Source: Takakia lepidozioides (lineage: Eukaryota > Streptophyta > Takakiopsida > Takakiales > Takakiaceae). Taken from it: a DNA stretch of 64,000 bases. Under the pieces are notes generated by a model, which was not told the DNA's origin, did no database searches, and worked only from the letters and a program-made list of their open reading frames with translations. Shown piece after piece: positions 11,444 through 23,531 of the stretch (position 1 is its first letter; every line of letters begins with the position of its first letter). The DNA is taken from the NCBI GenBank assembly GCA_030704615.1, contig CM060733.1, forward strand, positions 62,001 through 126,000, given 5' to 3'. The position numbers and the translations under genes are program-made.

Positions 11444-14400
11444 ATATGATTGACCTGGAATCCCACCCTCCCACCCTGTTTTTTCAGAGACCCTGAAATG
11501 TAATGGGGTATTCAAATGAGATTGTAAACATGAAAGGGAATGTTAGATGGTGCCCTGTAAAGGGCTGTTTTGTCTTTCAATGACAATGACCTTAGCGGTC
11601 TTGTCCATGTCTTGACATGACATGTATATCTTCCCTCTCTTTATCTGATCAGTGTACTTAGTGGTTTTTGTACACACCATCTACCATTCTCCTTTCCTGA
11701 TTCACCTTCTCATTTTGATGTACTAACAATATTTTTTGAAGGGCCTTGGCAGATAGGCAACAAACACATTCCAAACTGGAATGATGAACTGAAAGCCCTG
11801 GGGTATGAATCTCCTTTGGCCAGGTATGATCTTCTCCAGCAACAGTATGGTTGATTGATTGGGTATGAAAAGTAAGGCATCCTTGATGATATCTGAAATA
11901 AGCATAGAGCATATAAAGGACTTCTGAATGCGATATTATGAGCTAAGCCCTGGTAAGACAGCTTACGGGAGTATGTGTACACCTTATACATGATCCGGTC
12001 AATGCACATTTACTTTTGTTAGCTAGTCTCCTGTAGCCGATGCCTTATATCAGAATCAGATACCTTATGATTGAGTGACTACCATGTCCTTTGATCAAGT
12101 GCTTCTATACTTCTCTCTTAGATATGGTTTTGCTCCTTGTGGCACCATAAGAAAATACCCAACTCTAATCTGTTGTAGAAGATGTTTTGTCTATATCACA
12201 GGCATGGTACCACGGACCTGAGCTGCTGCCGTATCTTGACAAGGTTCCTTGAACGAGGTTCCTTCCCTAGCCCGTTCTTCCCTGTGCAAGAACTTATTGA
12301 GAAACTGAAAGGTTTTTTCTAAAAACTTGTACCTATCCAGAGCTGAGTATACCACTGAACTCTCTGTTCTTTTCTCGTGATACTATACCAGTCTTGCCAT
12401 GATACACTTTATGCCAATGTTTCATTCATGACCCGAGGAAGAGAGGATGTAGGATTCTACTCCCTTGGATAATATAATCTAAGGATAGAACTACATGGAA
12501 GAGGGGAAACCTTATGAGAAGGGGTCTGGTATGCACTCCCTTACGGGGTGAGTGCATACCACACTCACTCCGTAAGGTTCTGCCATGCCAGGGGATTGGC
12601 TGGTGGGTCCCTCTCTCTCCCTCTCTCCCTCTCCCTCTATAACTCTTTGGATTTCATCTGGCCTTAACCTTTTGAGGTTATTTAGTTTTTCATCCCAACC
12701 TTTTTCATCCAAATCTGGATGATATTATTATAGGATGATGAAACTTAATGTACAGAAAGCTTGGTTTACCATCTATTTCTTTCATCTAAACTGGATGAAC
12801 TACATGAATAATGGTTACCTATTTTAAAATCCAAGAGATAATAAAACTACCATCATAAATGATGGCAGTTATTAAACCTAAGCCTATACCATAACCCTAA
12901 AAGATACCTTTTTATTGGATGTCATCCATTGACAATGTGCTTCTCTTGATAAAATGTGATTTTTCATCCACCCTGGATGAGAAATCGGGAAGTTATGCCC
13001 TAAGCACGCCGACACATTTCACAGCACTGAACTCGTGCTTCAGTGAACCTTGATGATGCGCCGCGTAAACCTGCTCCCCTGCTGCTACATGATACTCGTG
13101 ATGGCTGGCTCTTGGGATGCGCATTGGCGGTTAGGCAGATTCATCTCTGGCAGACGACAAAGCGATGATCGCTTTGCTCAGAAACTCATGGTTCTTTATT
13201 TTGCAGCGGCGCTTTTACTCCTCGTTGGGAAGTACTCTATCCCTATTTATATACAGATTACATGTTGCTCTCTTCTTGTATGAGCCATTCTCTATCTGTG
13301 AATGCTTCTACTTTGATTGCGTTCTGTTGGAGACGATCTGTTGGACGCCATGGCGCAGGGCATACCACAAACACTCAAGGTTTTTTGAGTTTACCCTTGC
13401 TTGAATTGTGATCTGTACATGCTTTAGAATTCAACACTGACATGGATAGCAACTGTGAGGACCTGCCACTCACCTGCTGCATCCTCACTAACACACATCG
13501 CTATGTGGTGGTTTTTGGGACGGGCACAGGTGAGGGTCTTCACTTGTCTTGATTTCTTGAAGCTTGCAGCTCCTGTTCTTGCAAATGTGGATACTGCTGC
13601 TGCCTAAGCTGCTGATGCCATTTGCTGCTTCAAACTGCCACCATGCCGCTTCAGACCTGCTCCAAGATGGCTCCAATGAGGATCTGCTTCTCTCCTTACC
13701 CCTGTTTCTGGTTTTTTACAACCACATTTGCATGTGTAGGAGTTAAGCTATGAAGGGTACAAGGGTACAAAATAGCAGTTATTACTCTGACTGCTTTGAT
13801 ACTTGGCTCTGAAATGAAACTTCTTGGTATGACTTTGATGGATCAAAAGGATAAGCTTTGATAGATAACACACATTCTTCAAGGTCCTCATATCATTTTG
13901 GTTTCATGGCTTGATAACAAACAGGGGTTTCTGAGCTGCTCTTTCACCTTGGCAGAGCTATTTTATGAGGCCTTAAATACCATTCCAGGCCTATATCTGC
14001 TTAAGGGGGCTCAACCCTGTTGTTTCTTCTTCCTTTTTAAGAATCTTGCTTGTATCTTGGTCCTGAAACATCAACTTTAAACCAGTACTGTTTCTTAGGG
14101 AAGTGAAATGCTCAAGACCTGGATTTTGTTTGCCTTGGCCGCTAAAGACTCTCAATTTAAAGGCCTGGCTGCAGGCAGGGTTCTTCTGAGTTTCTTTGTT
14201 AACTCAGATCTTTGGAGGTTCTAGAATACCACTCAAGACCTAGATCTGTTTTGGAACACTCAACCTTGCATAGGTTTCTTGTTTACTGCTTGTGGTTTGG
14301 CATTGATACATCACCAAACTAGCTTTGGAATGAAACCTCTCAGCTTGACTCTGTTGTGTCAAACAGGTACGCCTTGTTTAGGGAACACACACACTCATTA

Positions 14401-14919
14401 TGGCTCTCATAGCAGTCTGAATTTGAGGGCTGATAGCAGGCAAATTTGGGATAATTTGCCTTGCTTCTGTTCTATGATTCCTGCTTGTGACACGACACTG
14501 AAACGTCACCTTCAGGCCAGCAATAGCCTCTAGGGATAAGACTCGTTCAAAACCTGGATGTTGGCATGCAGCCTCATGATATATACCATGTCTTGAACCA
14601 TGCCAATAGGGCAAGAGGAAACACGATGTAAACCAACAAATGCTTAAGGCATATTTGTTTGACTGTTCAAACTCAACTTGAATTGTTTTTGAGCATGAGT
14701 CTTGAGGAATGTCCCAAGACCTACAATCTGGTTTTCACAACTTGTTTTGCTAAGGTGTTGTGTCTACTTGCAAATACTTAAGGCATGAATGGCTGGCTGT
14801 TTCAACTTGAAGTGCTATGAGCTTGATTCTGGGAAATATCCCCAAACCTGCAATCTGGTTTTTGAAATGAGTTTGAAATGAGTTTTTGAAATGATGGTGC
14901 AAACTATGGTGCTTTCATG
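11444..14919. repeat. 3.48-kb tandem repeat unit, copy 1
   Basis: The sequence starting ATATGATTGACCTGGAATCC at 11444 recurs at 14920 (offset 3476) and 39926. The part from about 12700 to 14919 recurs at about 37690-39925 with few differences. The order is therefore A-B-A-B-A. The unit has no convincing coding region; the small frames in it are not supported. It contains CT-rich tracts (12610-12645) and several CATCC...GGATG hairpins (12690-12990). It may be a non-autonomous transposon whose copies share ends, or a large tandem repeat; I do not recognise the family. Confidence 0.85.
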
Positions 14920-16179
14920 ATATGATTGACCTGGAATCCCACCCTCCCACCCTGTTTTTTCAGAGACCCTGAAATGTAATGGGGTATTCAAATGAGATTG
15001 TAAACATGAAAGGGAATGTTAGATGGTGCCCTGTAAAGGGCTATTTTGTCTTTCAATGACAATGACCTTAGCGGTCTTGTCCATGTCTTGACATGACATG
15101 TATATCTTCCCTCTCTTTATCTGATCAGTGTACTTAGTGGTTTTTGTACACACCATCTACCATTCTCCTTTCCTGATTCACCTTCTCATTTTGATGTACT
15201 AACAATATTTTTGAAGGGCCTTGGCAGATAGGCAACAAACACATTCCAAACTGGAATGATGAACTGAAAGCCCTGGGGTATGAATCTCCTTTGGCCAGGT
15301 ATGATCTTCTCCAGCAACAGTATGGTTGATTGATTGGGTATGAAAAGTAAGGCATCCTTGATGATATCTGAAATAAGCATAGAGCATATAAAGGACTTCT
15401 GAATGCCGATATTATGAGCTAAGCCCTGGTAAGACAGCTTACGGGAGTATGTGTACACCTTATACATGATCCGGTCAATGCACATTTACTTTTGTTAGCT
15501 AGTCTCCTGTAGCCGATGCCTTATATCAGAATCAGATACCTTATGATTGAGTGACTACCATGTCCTTTGATCAAGTGCTTCTATACTTCTCTCTTAGATA
15601 TGGTTTTGCTCCTTGTGGCACCATAAGAAAATACCCAACTCTAATCTGTTGCTAGAAGATGTTTTGTCTATATCACAGGCATGGTACCACGGACCTGAGC
15701 TGCTGCCGTATCTTGACAAGGTTCCTTGAACGAGGTTCCTTCCCTAGCCCGTTCTTCCCTGTGCAAGAACTTATTGAGAAACTGAAAGGTTTTTTCTAAA
15801 AACTTGTACCTATCCAGAGCTGAGTATACCACTGAACTCTCTGTTCTTTTCTCGTGATACTATACCAGTCTTGCCATGATACACTTTATGCCAATGTTTC
15901 ATTCATGACCCGAGGAAGAGAGGATGTAGGATTCTACTCCCTTGGATAATATAATCTAAGGATAGAACTACATGGAAGAGGGGAAACCTTATGAGAAGGG
16001 GTCTGGTATGCACTCCCTTACGGGGTGAGTGCATACCACACTCACTCCGTAAGGTTCTGCCATGCCAGGGATTGGCTGGTGGGTCCCTCTCTCTCCCTCT
16101 CTCCCTCTCCCTCTATAACTCTTTGGATTTCATCTGGCCTTAACCTTTTGAGGTTATTTAGTTTTTCATCCGAGGTTTA
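14920..16179. repeat. 3.48-kb unit, copy 2, left part (interrupted)
   Basis: Nearly identical to 11444-12695, with small indels. It stops after TTTTTCATCC at 16171, where the giant transposon begins, and resumes on the far side from about 37685. The eight bases 16172-16179 are either flank or the outermost transposon end. Confidence 0.85.
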
Positions 16180-16280
16180 CTATTTCATGAGCAGAAACCA
16201 TGAGCCATGAGCCATGAGCTGCATGAGCCGCATGAGCGGTGAGCTGAAGTCTAAGATACGCGGATTTCATGAGCGGACTC
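16180..16280 (+). repeat. Left terminal inverted repeat with CATGAGC iterations
   Basis: CTATTTCATGAGC followed by about seven CATGAGC or CCATGAGC words. The reverse complement of 37562-37662 starts the same way and keeps a similar order of words, including an inner copy near ATTTCATGAGCGGAC. The match is imperfect beyond the first 13 bases. Confidence 0.75.
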
Positions 16281-16726
16281 CTGCAAATTTGGAAATGCGA
16301 CAGATTAAACAAGTATTAAAATAATAGTTTTTTAATTTGACCTTGCCGTTTTTGGACGTTCCAGATCATGTAATGCGGCGAAGATATGTCGTCAGTAACA
16401 AGTCCGCTCATGGTTTTTTAGATCCGCTCATGGAAATAAGTGACCGTGCAACGGGAAATCCAGTATACCACTGCAAAAGGACGTCGCATACTGGCCTGTA
16501 TAGAGTATTCCGCGGTTTTACATGCCTTAACATTGGAATGAAGCTGACCCTTTTGCCGCGATTGAACCAATGGAGTCTGCACCAATAGAGTCTGCAGTAC
16601 TTCACAATTTTGTCTTCTTCGGGTATTCGGCGGGAAAGGTTTGCAACTGAACTAGGAAATAAGGTGCCGCATTAGGGTTGGCACGTGCGAAATTTCGGAG
16701 CGGTTTGGTGTTGGCGAAGGCCGCCT

Positions 16727-19700
16727 CTACCAGTACCTACGACGATACTTGGAAATGCGGCGCCGCATTTCCTTGTCGGAGGTCGAATGAGGAAAGCAAG
16801 TTTTCGAAAAGCAGAAAAACATGAACCCTCCAACATACATCGTCTCCACAATGGCTTGGCCATACTGCATAACAGCGGGCGGAATCTGGGGCAAGGGAGC
16901 GGTGGGAATTTCTCGCACGAAATCCCCGGTTGAAGGCGACGGCGATCTGGAATTTCTTGGGCTTCCACTGTTGGAAGACACATTGTGTGGCAACATGACG
17001 GGACCTCGAGGTGCTGTCCGAATGTTCCTGTCGGATCTCCAGGAATCCTCTTCGCACCCGGGATCCTCTTCAATCCTTCGCCTCACAGGGCGAGTCCGGA
17101 CGTCCCCCTCTAGGTGTTGACCTCTGCGGTGCAGAGGCGTCCCTTTGATCTTCTCTCGCAATGCTGTCGCCCATTTCAGTGGATTCTTGGACCTCGAAGC
17201 TGTTCGTACCAACAATTCCTCCCTGTCCGGCCCAAAGCCCCATTGTTTGCCGCTCAGGAACTTGTAGTACGTGGCTTGCTGCATTGTCGATGTCCTCCGT
17301 TGTGGCCGTCACTACGTCCACCAGATGTGCGGCAGAAGACGCTCGCCAGGAGGAGTGGACCGATTCTGCCATATTCGTGTTCGGCATGTCCGTGTCGGAA
17401 TCCAAGCACCGCTCCTAGAAGGACACAAACAATGGTGAGGGACCAATCAAAATGTCCGTAACAGAAAGACAAATGAACGAAAATGACAGCAGCCTACCTC
17501 CCGCATGTACTGTCCGAACTGTCGATACCGAAATGCCACCACCCCAACCAGCTATGCAATGCTCCCAGATTGGTTGTCTCCACTGCACCTGACGTGTTCC
17601 ACCAAGCCTCGATGATAGCAAACTTAACCTCCACGTCATCAAATGTGGGTGCATCCTTCCACGCCGTACAAAGGACACGGTGTTCAGCCTGGAATGAGCT
17701 AGCAACAAATTTGGTAGTGTAGTGGGATAGACTCTGCATCCAATGGAATCCACAGGATCTCTCTTTCCCCTCCATTGGAACATTGGGGTCCTCACCGTAC
17801 ACACGCCGCACCGCTGCCCAGTTGGCCTGAGCGTTGTCTGCCATGAATCCCCTGAAATTGGGCTCTGGCAATCCCGCCCTTGCCATCTGCTCGTTTATGC
17901 CCTCCCACAGATGCATCTCTGACTGTGTGTCCTCCCCTTTCATCTCGCAGATTGCAATCGTCATGAGCCTCTTGGAGTGATAGTCATAAACATGCGCACC
18001 CATAGTCACCCACTGATGGTTTGTAATTCGCTTGATGTGATCAAACATCACCCAAGCATTCGACAAGTTTCCAGTTGTCATGCGAGTGACCAAGTCGACT
18101 CCACTCCCAGGCCCACACATCGACATTTTGAAAATGTAACAACGATCGGATTCGCTGCCTTGCCCTGGAAACCTGCTACCTTGGATGTAGTCATATCCAG
18201 TCATTCGTTTCACCTCCAGGATTGAGTACATGTCCGACCCCCTGCCGAACTCCTGCTTGCAAGATACGATGTGATTCCGCACATTCGGACTACAAACGTG
18301 CGAACGGACTCCAAGAGGTCACGCATCTCGTCTTCGGTCAAGGGCTCTCGGTCGGAACCATCTTCAGACATGATTTGGCCAAGAGCAATCTTGTGGGCTG
18401 CCTTCAGCTGAATCTGCTTTGGTCTGGCTCCGGGGCTCAATTTCACCTCCTCTTTTATGATGTCGTGTGCTTCCTGCACAGCCTCACGCATGTTGCCTCT
18501 TGCCAAGGGGTGGCAGTGGACCCCAACGTGTATGCAAGCTCTAGTCAAGTCCGGGTGCAAATGGATTACGTAATATTGCTTGGCTCTGCACATGGACATG
18601 CACGTCGGTGGTTCTTTGCAATGTGCACACTTGAAAGAACCCGCAGGAGCTTGGCTGGAGACAATGAATGGATGATGCGTTGTGCCAGTCCAATCCGTCT
18701 CGTTTCTCCGCCCTCCTTTGGAGAGAAAGTGGAAGCAGGTGGGATTGAGGCACCTCAGCTTCCCCGCACAGAGGACATATCGTACACAAACACCATCAGC
18801 AATTTTCGTGCTACTGGTCTTCGTCACACACCAGGGGTGTCCGTCATAGTTTCGATCCATGTCTGTTAACATCCCGGAGGCTTTGTTTGACGAAGAAACA
18901 GGTGGAAACTCAAAGATGACATTGCCATCGACTTCGGGAGGCAGAAACGTTACCTTTCTGACTGGGAATTTGGCATAGTCGAGAGCAGCCAGCTCGGAGC
19001 GAGAACCATCGAGGTGATGTTGTCGTAGGAGCTGCACAATGGACCGGGTTGGAGTTATGCTCGAGGGCACATGCGTAGCACCTACAGAGACGTCCATGCC
19101 GGATTTGAACGACCGTGTGGAGGACATGGGTACCTCAATGCAATCATCTTCCTCGTCGGAAATGTCGAATACGTCCACACGAGAAGCTATGGAGGGTCTT
19201 GACGGTCCAGGTCGGGAATGATTATCGTTGCATACCTCTCTGTTGGCAGTGGCCGCCTGTCGGTTTCCGGACTCCTTTGTGGATGGTGTGGGCAGCGACT
19301 GATTCGGAAAGGGAATGGGCATTCCCACAGCTTGGTACAGGATGGTGTCTGATGGGGGTACGTGCCATTTGATTCCGCAACCTCCGTCGTTACCTAGCAC
19401 GACAATGGTCTCGTCAACCTGTCCAGGAACATCCTTCCTTTCTTCTTCCAAATAAACTGTGCCCGGTTTGAGCTTGAATTTGGAACAAAGGTAAGTTTCA
19501 GTCACTCTACAAAGTCCTCCCTCGTTTGGGATCCAGGCTCTCCCAAGTTGCGGAGGACAGCAAACTATAGCGTAGGAATTCGGAGCCATCGAACACCGCA
19601 CGAAGTTGGCAAGTGCGAGGTTCAGTATAGCGACAGACCAAGGCTCACAGGCACCAAGCGGAGTCCATCGATGATTGGAAGTCGCACATTGAAGTGGAAA

Positions 19701-19793
19701 GTATTGTTTCAAGCTACATGCATGAAGGTGGGAGGTGTGATTCCATAGCCAGTAAGTATGACAATGATGGCCGATTCGGCGACGAAATAACAT
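16727..19793 (-). pseudogene. MULE-type DDE transposase with N-terminal zinc finger, frameshifted
   Basis: Reads right to left in pieces: 19793-18210, 18282-17494, then 17405-17130 and 17284-16850. The N-terminal part is disordered. A Cys/His cluster follows (YVLCAGKLRCLNPTCFHFL, then CAHCKEPPTC and HVGVHCHP, about 18490-18830), like the FLYWCH/WRKY-GCM1 fingers known from MULE transposases. The catalytic region has VYDYHSKRLMTIAICEM, GFMADNAQANW with the second acidic residue (about 17840), and CGFHW (about 17745). A canonical intron (17415-17497, GT-AG) precedes TNMAESVHSSWRA. Frameshifts near 18285, just after the intron, and near 17280 make it a likely pseudogene. Family assignment is from motif pattern only. 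Palindromes flank both ends of the gene. Confidence 0.75.
16751..16772. repeat. Isolated 22-bp perfect palindrome near left end
   Basis: A perfect dyad of the AAATGCGGCGCCGCATTT type, the same as the array units at 20007-21775. It lies just past the 3' end of the transposase coding sequence. Confidence 0.9.
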
Positions 19794-20006
19794 CTCCTGA
19801 CAGTTTCTCCTGAGGGTGAATCCAGCAGTATTCTCGGTGCAGACAAGAACGTTCGCACTGACAAGTGCCAGTACTGTTAGTTAAAACGGTCAGACAACCA
19901 AGTTGTGCTCATCAAGACTGGCCGCAATTGTGTTGTTTCGGAACAATGCAACCCATTCAGGTTCCAGATTTCCCGTCCCGAGTGATTCTTTCGATTGCTG
20001 GTCGAC

Positions 20007-21775
20007 GGAAATACGGCGCCGCATTTCCGTATTGCATCTTGGTCATGCACCAGAGCGACGGCAATGCGGCACCGAGTTTCCGTCCGGGGGAAACCTTTAT
20101 ACTCTCCAGAACGGAAATGCGGTACCGCATTTCCATCCAGCAAGCACGGTATGTGAAGGTGGTACGGAAATGCGGTACCGCATTTCCGTTCTGATTGAGA
20201 ATTATGAACAACGGGAACAGAAATGCGGCACCGCATTTCCGTCACAGTCGCACCTTCCGACATACCAGAACAGAAATACGGCGCAACATTTCAGTTTTAT
20301 ATCTGACGCATGGAGCTGAGGGATAGAAATGCTGCACCACATTTCCGTCCTCACAAGACATTCATACTCTCCAGAACGGAAATGCGGTAACACATTTCCA
20401 TCCAACAAGCACGGTATGTGAAGGTGGAACGGAAATGCGGTACCGCATTTCCGTTCTGATTGAGAATTATGAACAACGGGAACAGAAATGCGGCACCGCA
20501 TTTCCGTCCGAGTCGCACTTTCCGACATTCCAGAACGGAAATGCGGCGCCGCATTTCCATTTTGTATCTGATGCATGGAGCCGAGTGCAATTCTGACCTC
20601 TTGAGACATTCATACTATCCAGAACGGAAATGCGGTACCGCATTTCCGTTCTGACTGAAAATCGTGAACCATCGGAACGGAAATGCGGCACCGCATTTCC
20701 ATCCGAGTCGCACCTCCCAACATTCCAGAACGCAAATGCGGCACCGCATTTCCGTTCTGATGAAAAATCGTGAAACATCGGAACTGTAATGCGGTACCGC
20801 ATTTCCGTCGGAGTCGCACCTTCCGACATTCCAAAACGGAAATGCGGCGCCGCATTTCCGTTTTGTATGTGAGGCATGGAGCTGAGGAACGAAAATGCGG
20901 CACCGCATTTCCGCCAGGGTCAGACCTTAAAACTGTACAAAACGGAAATGCGCTACCGCATTTCCGTTCTGATTGAAAATCGTGAACAACGGGAACAGAA
21001 ATGCGGCACCGCATTTCCGTCCGAGTCGCACTTTCCGACATTCTAGAACGGAAATGCGGCGCCGCATTTCCGTTTTGTATATGAGGCCTGGAGTTGTGGG
21101 ACGGAAATGTGGTGCCGCATTTCCATCCATGTGAGACCTTCAAACTTTCCAGACCGGAAATGCGGCACCGCATTTCTGTTCAGGTGAGATCTCTATACTT
21201 TCCCGAACGGAAATGTGGCACGACATTTCCGTTCATCAAGTAAGGTATGTGAAGGGGGAACGGAAATGCGGTACCGTATTTCCGTTCAAATTGAAAATCA
21301 TGAACCGCGGGAACTGAAATGTTGTGCCGCATTTCCGTCCGAATCGCACCTTTCGACATTCCTGAACGGAAATGCGGCGCCGCATTTCCCTTTTGTATCT
21401 CACATATGGAGCTGTGGGACGGAAATGCGGCACCCTATTTCCGTTCAACAACTAAGGTATGTGAAGGGGGAACGCAAATGCGGTACCGCATTTCCGTTCA
21501 GATTGAAAATCATGAACCACGGGAATTGAAATGTTGTGCCGCATTTCCGTCCGAATCGCACCTTTCGACATTCCAAAACGGAAATGCGGCGCCGCATTTC
21601 CCTTTTGTATCTCATACATGGAGTTGTGGGACGGAAATGCGGCACCGTATTTCCGTTCAACAACTAAGGTATGTGAAGGTGGAACGGAAATGCGGTGCCG
21701 CATTTTCTTCCAACAAGTACGGATGTGTAGCTTCGTGATGGTACTTAACGGAAATGCGGCGCCGCATTCGCATTT
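20007..21775. repeat. Array of ~33 palindromes at ~53-bp spacing
   Basis: A 22-bp dyad with core AAATGCGGNNCCGCATTT recurs about every 52-54 bp. The two central bases vary (CG, TA, CA, TG). Spacers are of about five kinds that recur in order, giving a higher-order repeat of about 265 bp: the spacer with CACGGTATGTGAAGG at 20140 reappears near 20407, and variants of it near 21240, 21455 and 21668. A degenerate copy lies near 21835. The array sits just upstream of the transposase gene. Open frames across it only translate the repeat and are not genes. Confidence 0.95.
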
Positions 21776-21900
21776 TCACTCCAACTCATCAGACGTTGGG
21801 ACAAAAATGCCTTGAAATGTGAACACGTGGAGCAACGGAATTGCGGCACATGTCTGCACTCTATCTGACTGAAGTGGCATGAGGCGGCGCGGCCTGACCG

Positions 21901-22626
21901 TGTCGCGCACCTCACTTCGGTAAGCTCCCCTTCAAGTCATAGTTACTCGCTTTGATGCGCGCGCCTGACTCCCAACCTGGCCGCCGGGCCAACTTGGAGC
22001 TTCGGCTGCTCACCAGGGCATAACGGTCCCCCCTTTGTTCTCCCAAAGAACCCTCCACCGATTTGGAACCAGCGGGAATTCCCTTTGGTAGTTGGCAGTC
22101 CGGAACAGCTCCCCACTCTTTGGTCGCTTTCCGGCTCGCTCGCTTACTCACTAGTTTTTGGTCACCAACGGGCTTGCACCGTTCTCGGGGTTACTACTCC
22201 CTATATATACTTCTGTAGCTGTCCGCGGGGGTTTCACAACCAGCCATGCCATTTTATGGCGAACCACCACGAAGACCCTCGATTCCCGGTGGTGAGTCGC
22301 GGTGAGTCTTGGCCCACTCACCGCGGCCCCAATGGACCGTGATGAGTCCCAAGACTCCCCACGACTCCCACCACGAGGTCTCCACCCCATGGTGAGTCCT
22401 ATGCCACCCCCACTAAGTCCCGCTAAGCTACCACCACCCTTGTGGAGCCACCCCCACCGCAACCCGGTGTGCGGGGCTCCACCTAGTGAGCGCCTCCGCC
22501 TCCTTGAGTGCCTTGGGCACTCAAGGGTGCTTCAGCCCCCGTACCTATCGCTGCTACTGCCCCCACCACAGGGGCAGCCCCTCTTGTGTCCCGACCCCCC
22601 TGCCCTCAAGGCAAAGGGCCGCGACA
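21901..22626 (-). repeat. 3' LTR of nested Ty3 (minus strand)
   Basis: TGTCGCG...CGCGACA ends. A TATATATAG motif (plus-strand 22201-22209) is the likely TATA box read on the minus strand. The region 22627-23531 between this LTR and the integrase stop has no gene. Confidence 0.95.
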
Positions 22627-23531
22627 CACACCCCTACCAACAGGGAGTCGATGTCCTCATCGACTTGTCCATTTTGTAGAAACGAACATCCAAGTTGTGG
22701 CGTCCCACATCAAGGAGTTTGTTTCCGTACCATGGCGTCCCATGGCAAAGAACCAAACCCCACACTTGACTCTACTCTCCACTAGCTAGTTCGGCCGACT
22801 TCCTCCAAGTCCCGGCCAAGGGTGGAGCCTCTCAAGCTCCTCCCAGTGCACTCTTCTTGGCCTACTTCAAGGCCAAGGAACGATCCTCCCGAGGATCGAA
22901 TCGCCTTACTGCAACAACATTGCTTGCGACCGCTCATGATGCCGCTTTTGGCATCACCTTGAGCAAGGGTTCACCTGGAACCCTCTTTGACTAGGAAGAT
23001 AACCTTGAACCAACCGTGCGCCCCAATCACTACAATTGGGTCCGCCTTGGAATGCTGGCCTGAGGTACGGGAACACGCCGAAGCCGCACTACGACTTCGT
23101 CCCGAGGCTACACGATTATAGTACGTGAACGGAAGCACGTAGCTTCCGCGTTAGCCCGCACTACAAGGCAACCCCCTCGGTAGCGCAGTTATAGTACGCG
23201 CACGCGCCAGGTGCGCACTAGCACGTGAACTCCCAAAGAAGGCGCAAGTTTCCTTGCCCCTTGGATGGGGGTCACCCGATTTCGGCACTACGCAAACACA
23301 CGATTAACCCAATTTACCTCTCCCACTTTTATAAGCTAGCATGCATTCTACACACTAGCCAACCATACCATGCATCACCATTCCAAACAAAATAGGACGC
23401 ACAACATTTGGAACCCATTTCCTTTATAACAAATTTTTGTACAATACAAGTTTTTGCAATCGGATTCCTAAGCTAGCTAAGCCGGGCTAAGCATGCATTT
23501 CCTCCCCCACGCTCCAAGGTTGATGTCCCCA

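Noticed and set aside
20007-21775. CRISPR-like array: short palindromic repeats with ~31-bp spacers
   Set aside because: The spacers repeat in order (five types), the repeat is a perfect dyad, no cas genes are present, and the context is a plant transposon. It is a tandem array in a mobile element.
19877-21815. Many overlapping open frames of 70-190 codons on both strands
   Set aside because: They only translate the palindrome array and contain the same peptide words over and over in all frames (such as NGNAAPHFRS and EMRCRISV).
22151-22789. Gly- or Pro-rich open frames in LTRs (also 28388-28878, 49068-49404, 54971-55698)
   Set aside because: They lie within or across the Ty3 LTRs, overlap on both strands, and occur in every LTR copy; there is no sign of a separate gene.
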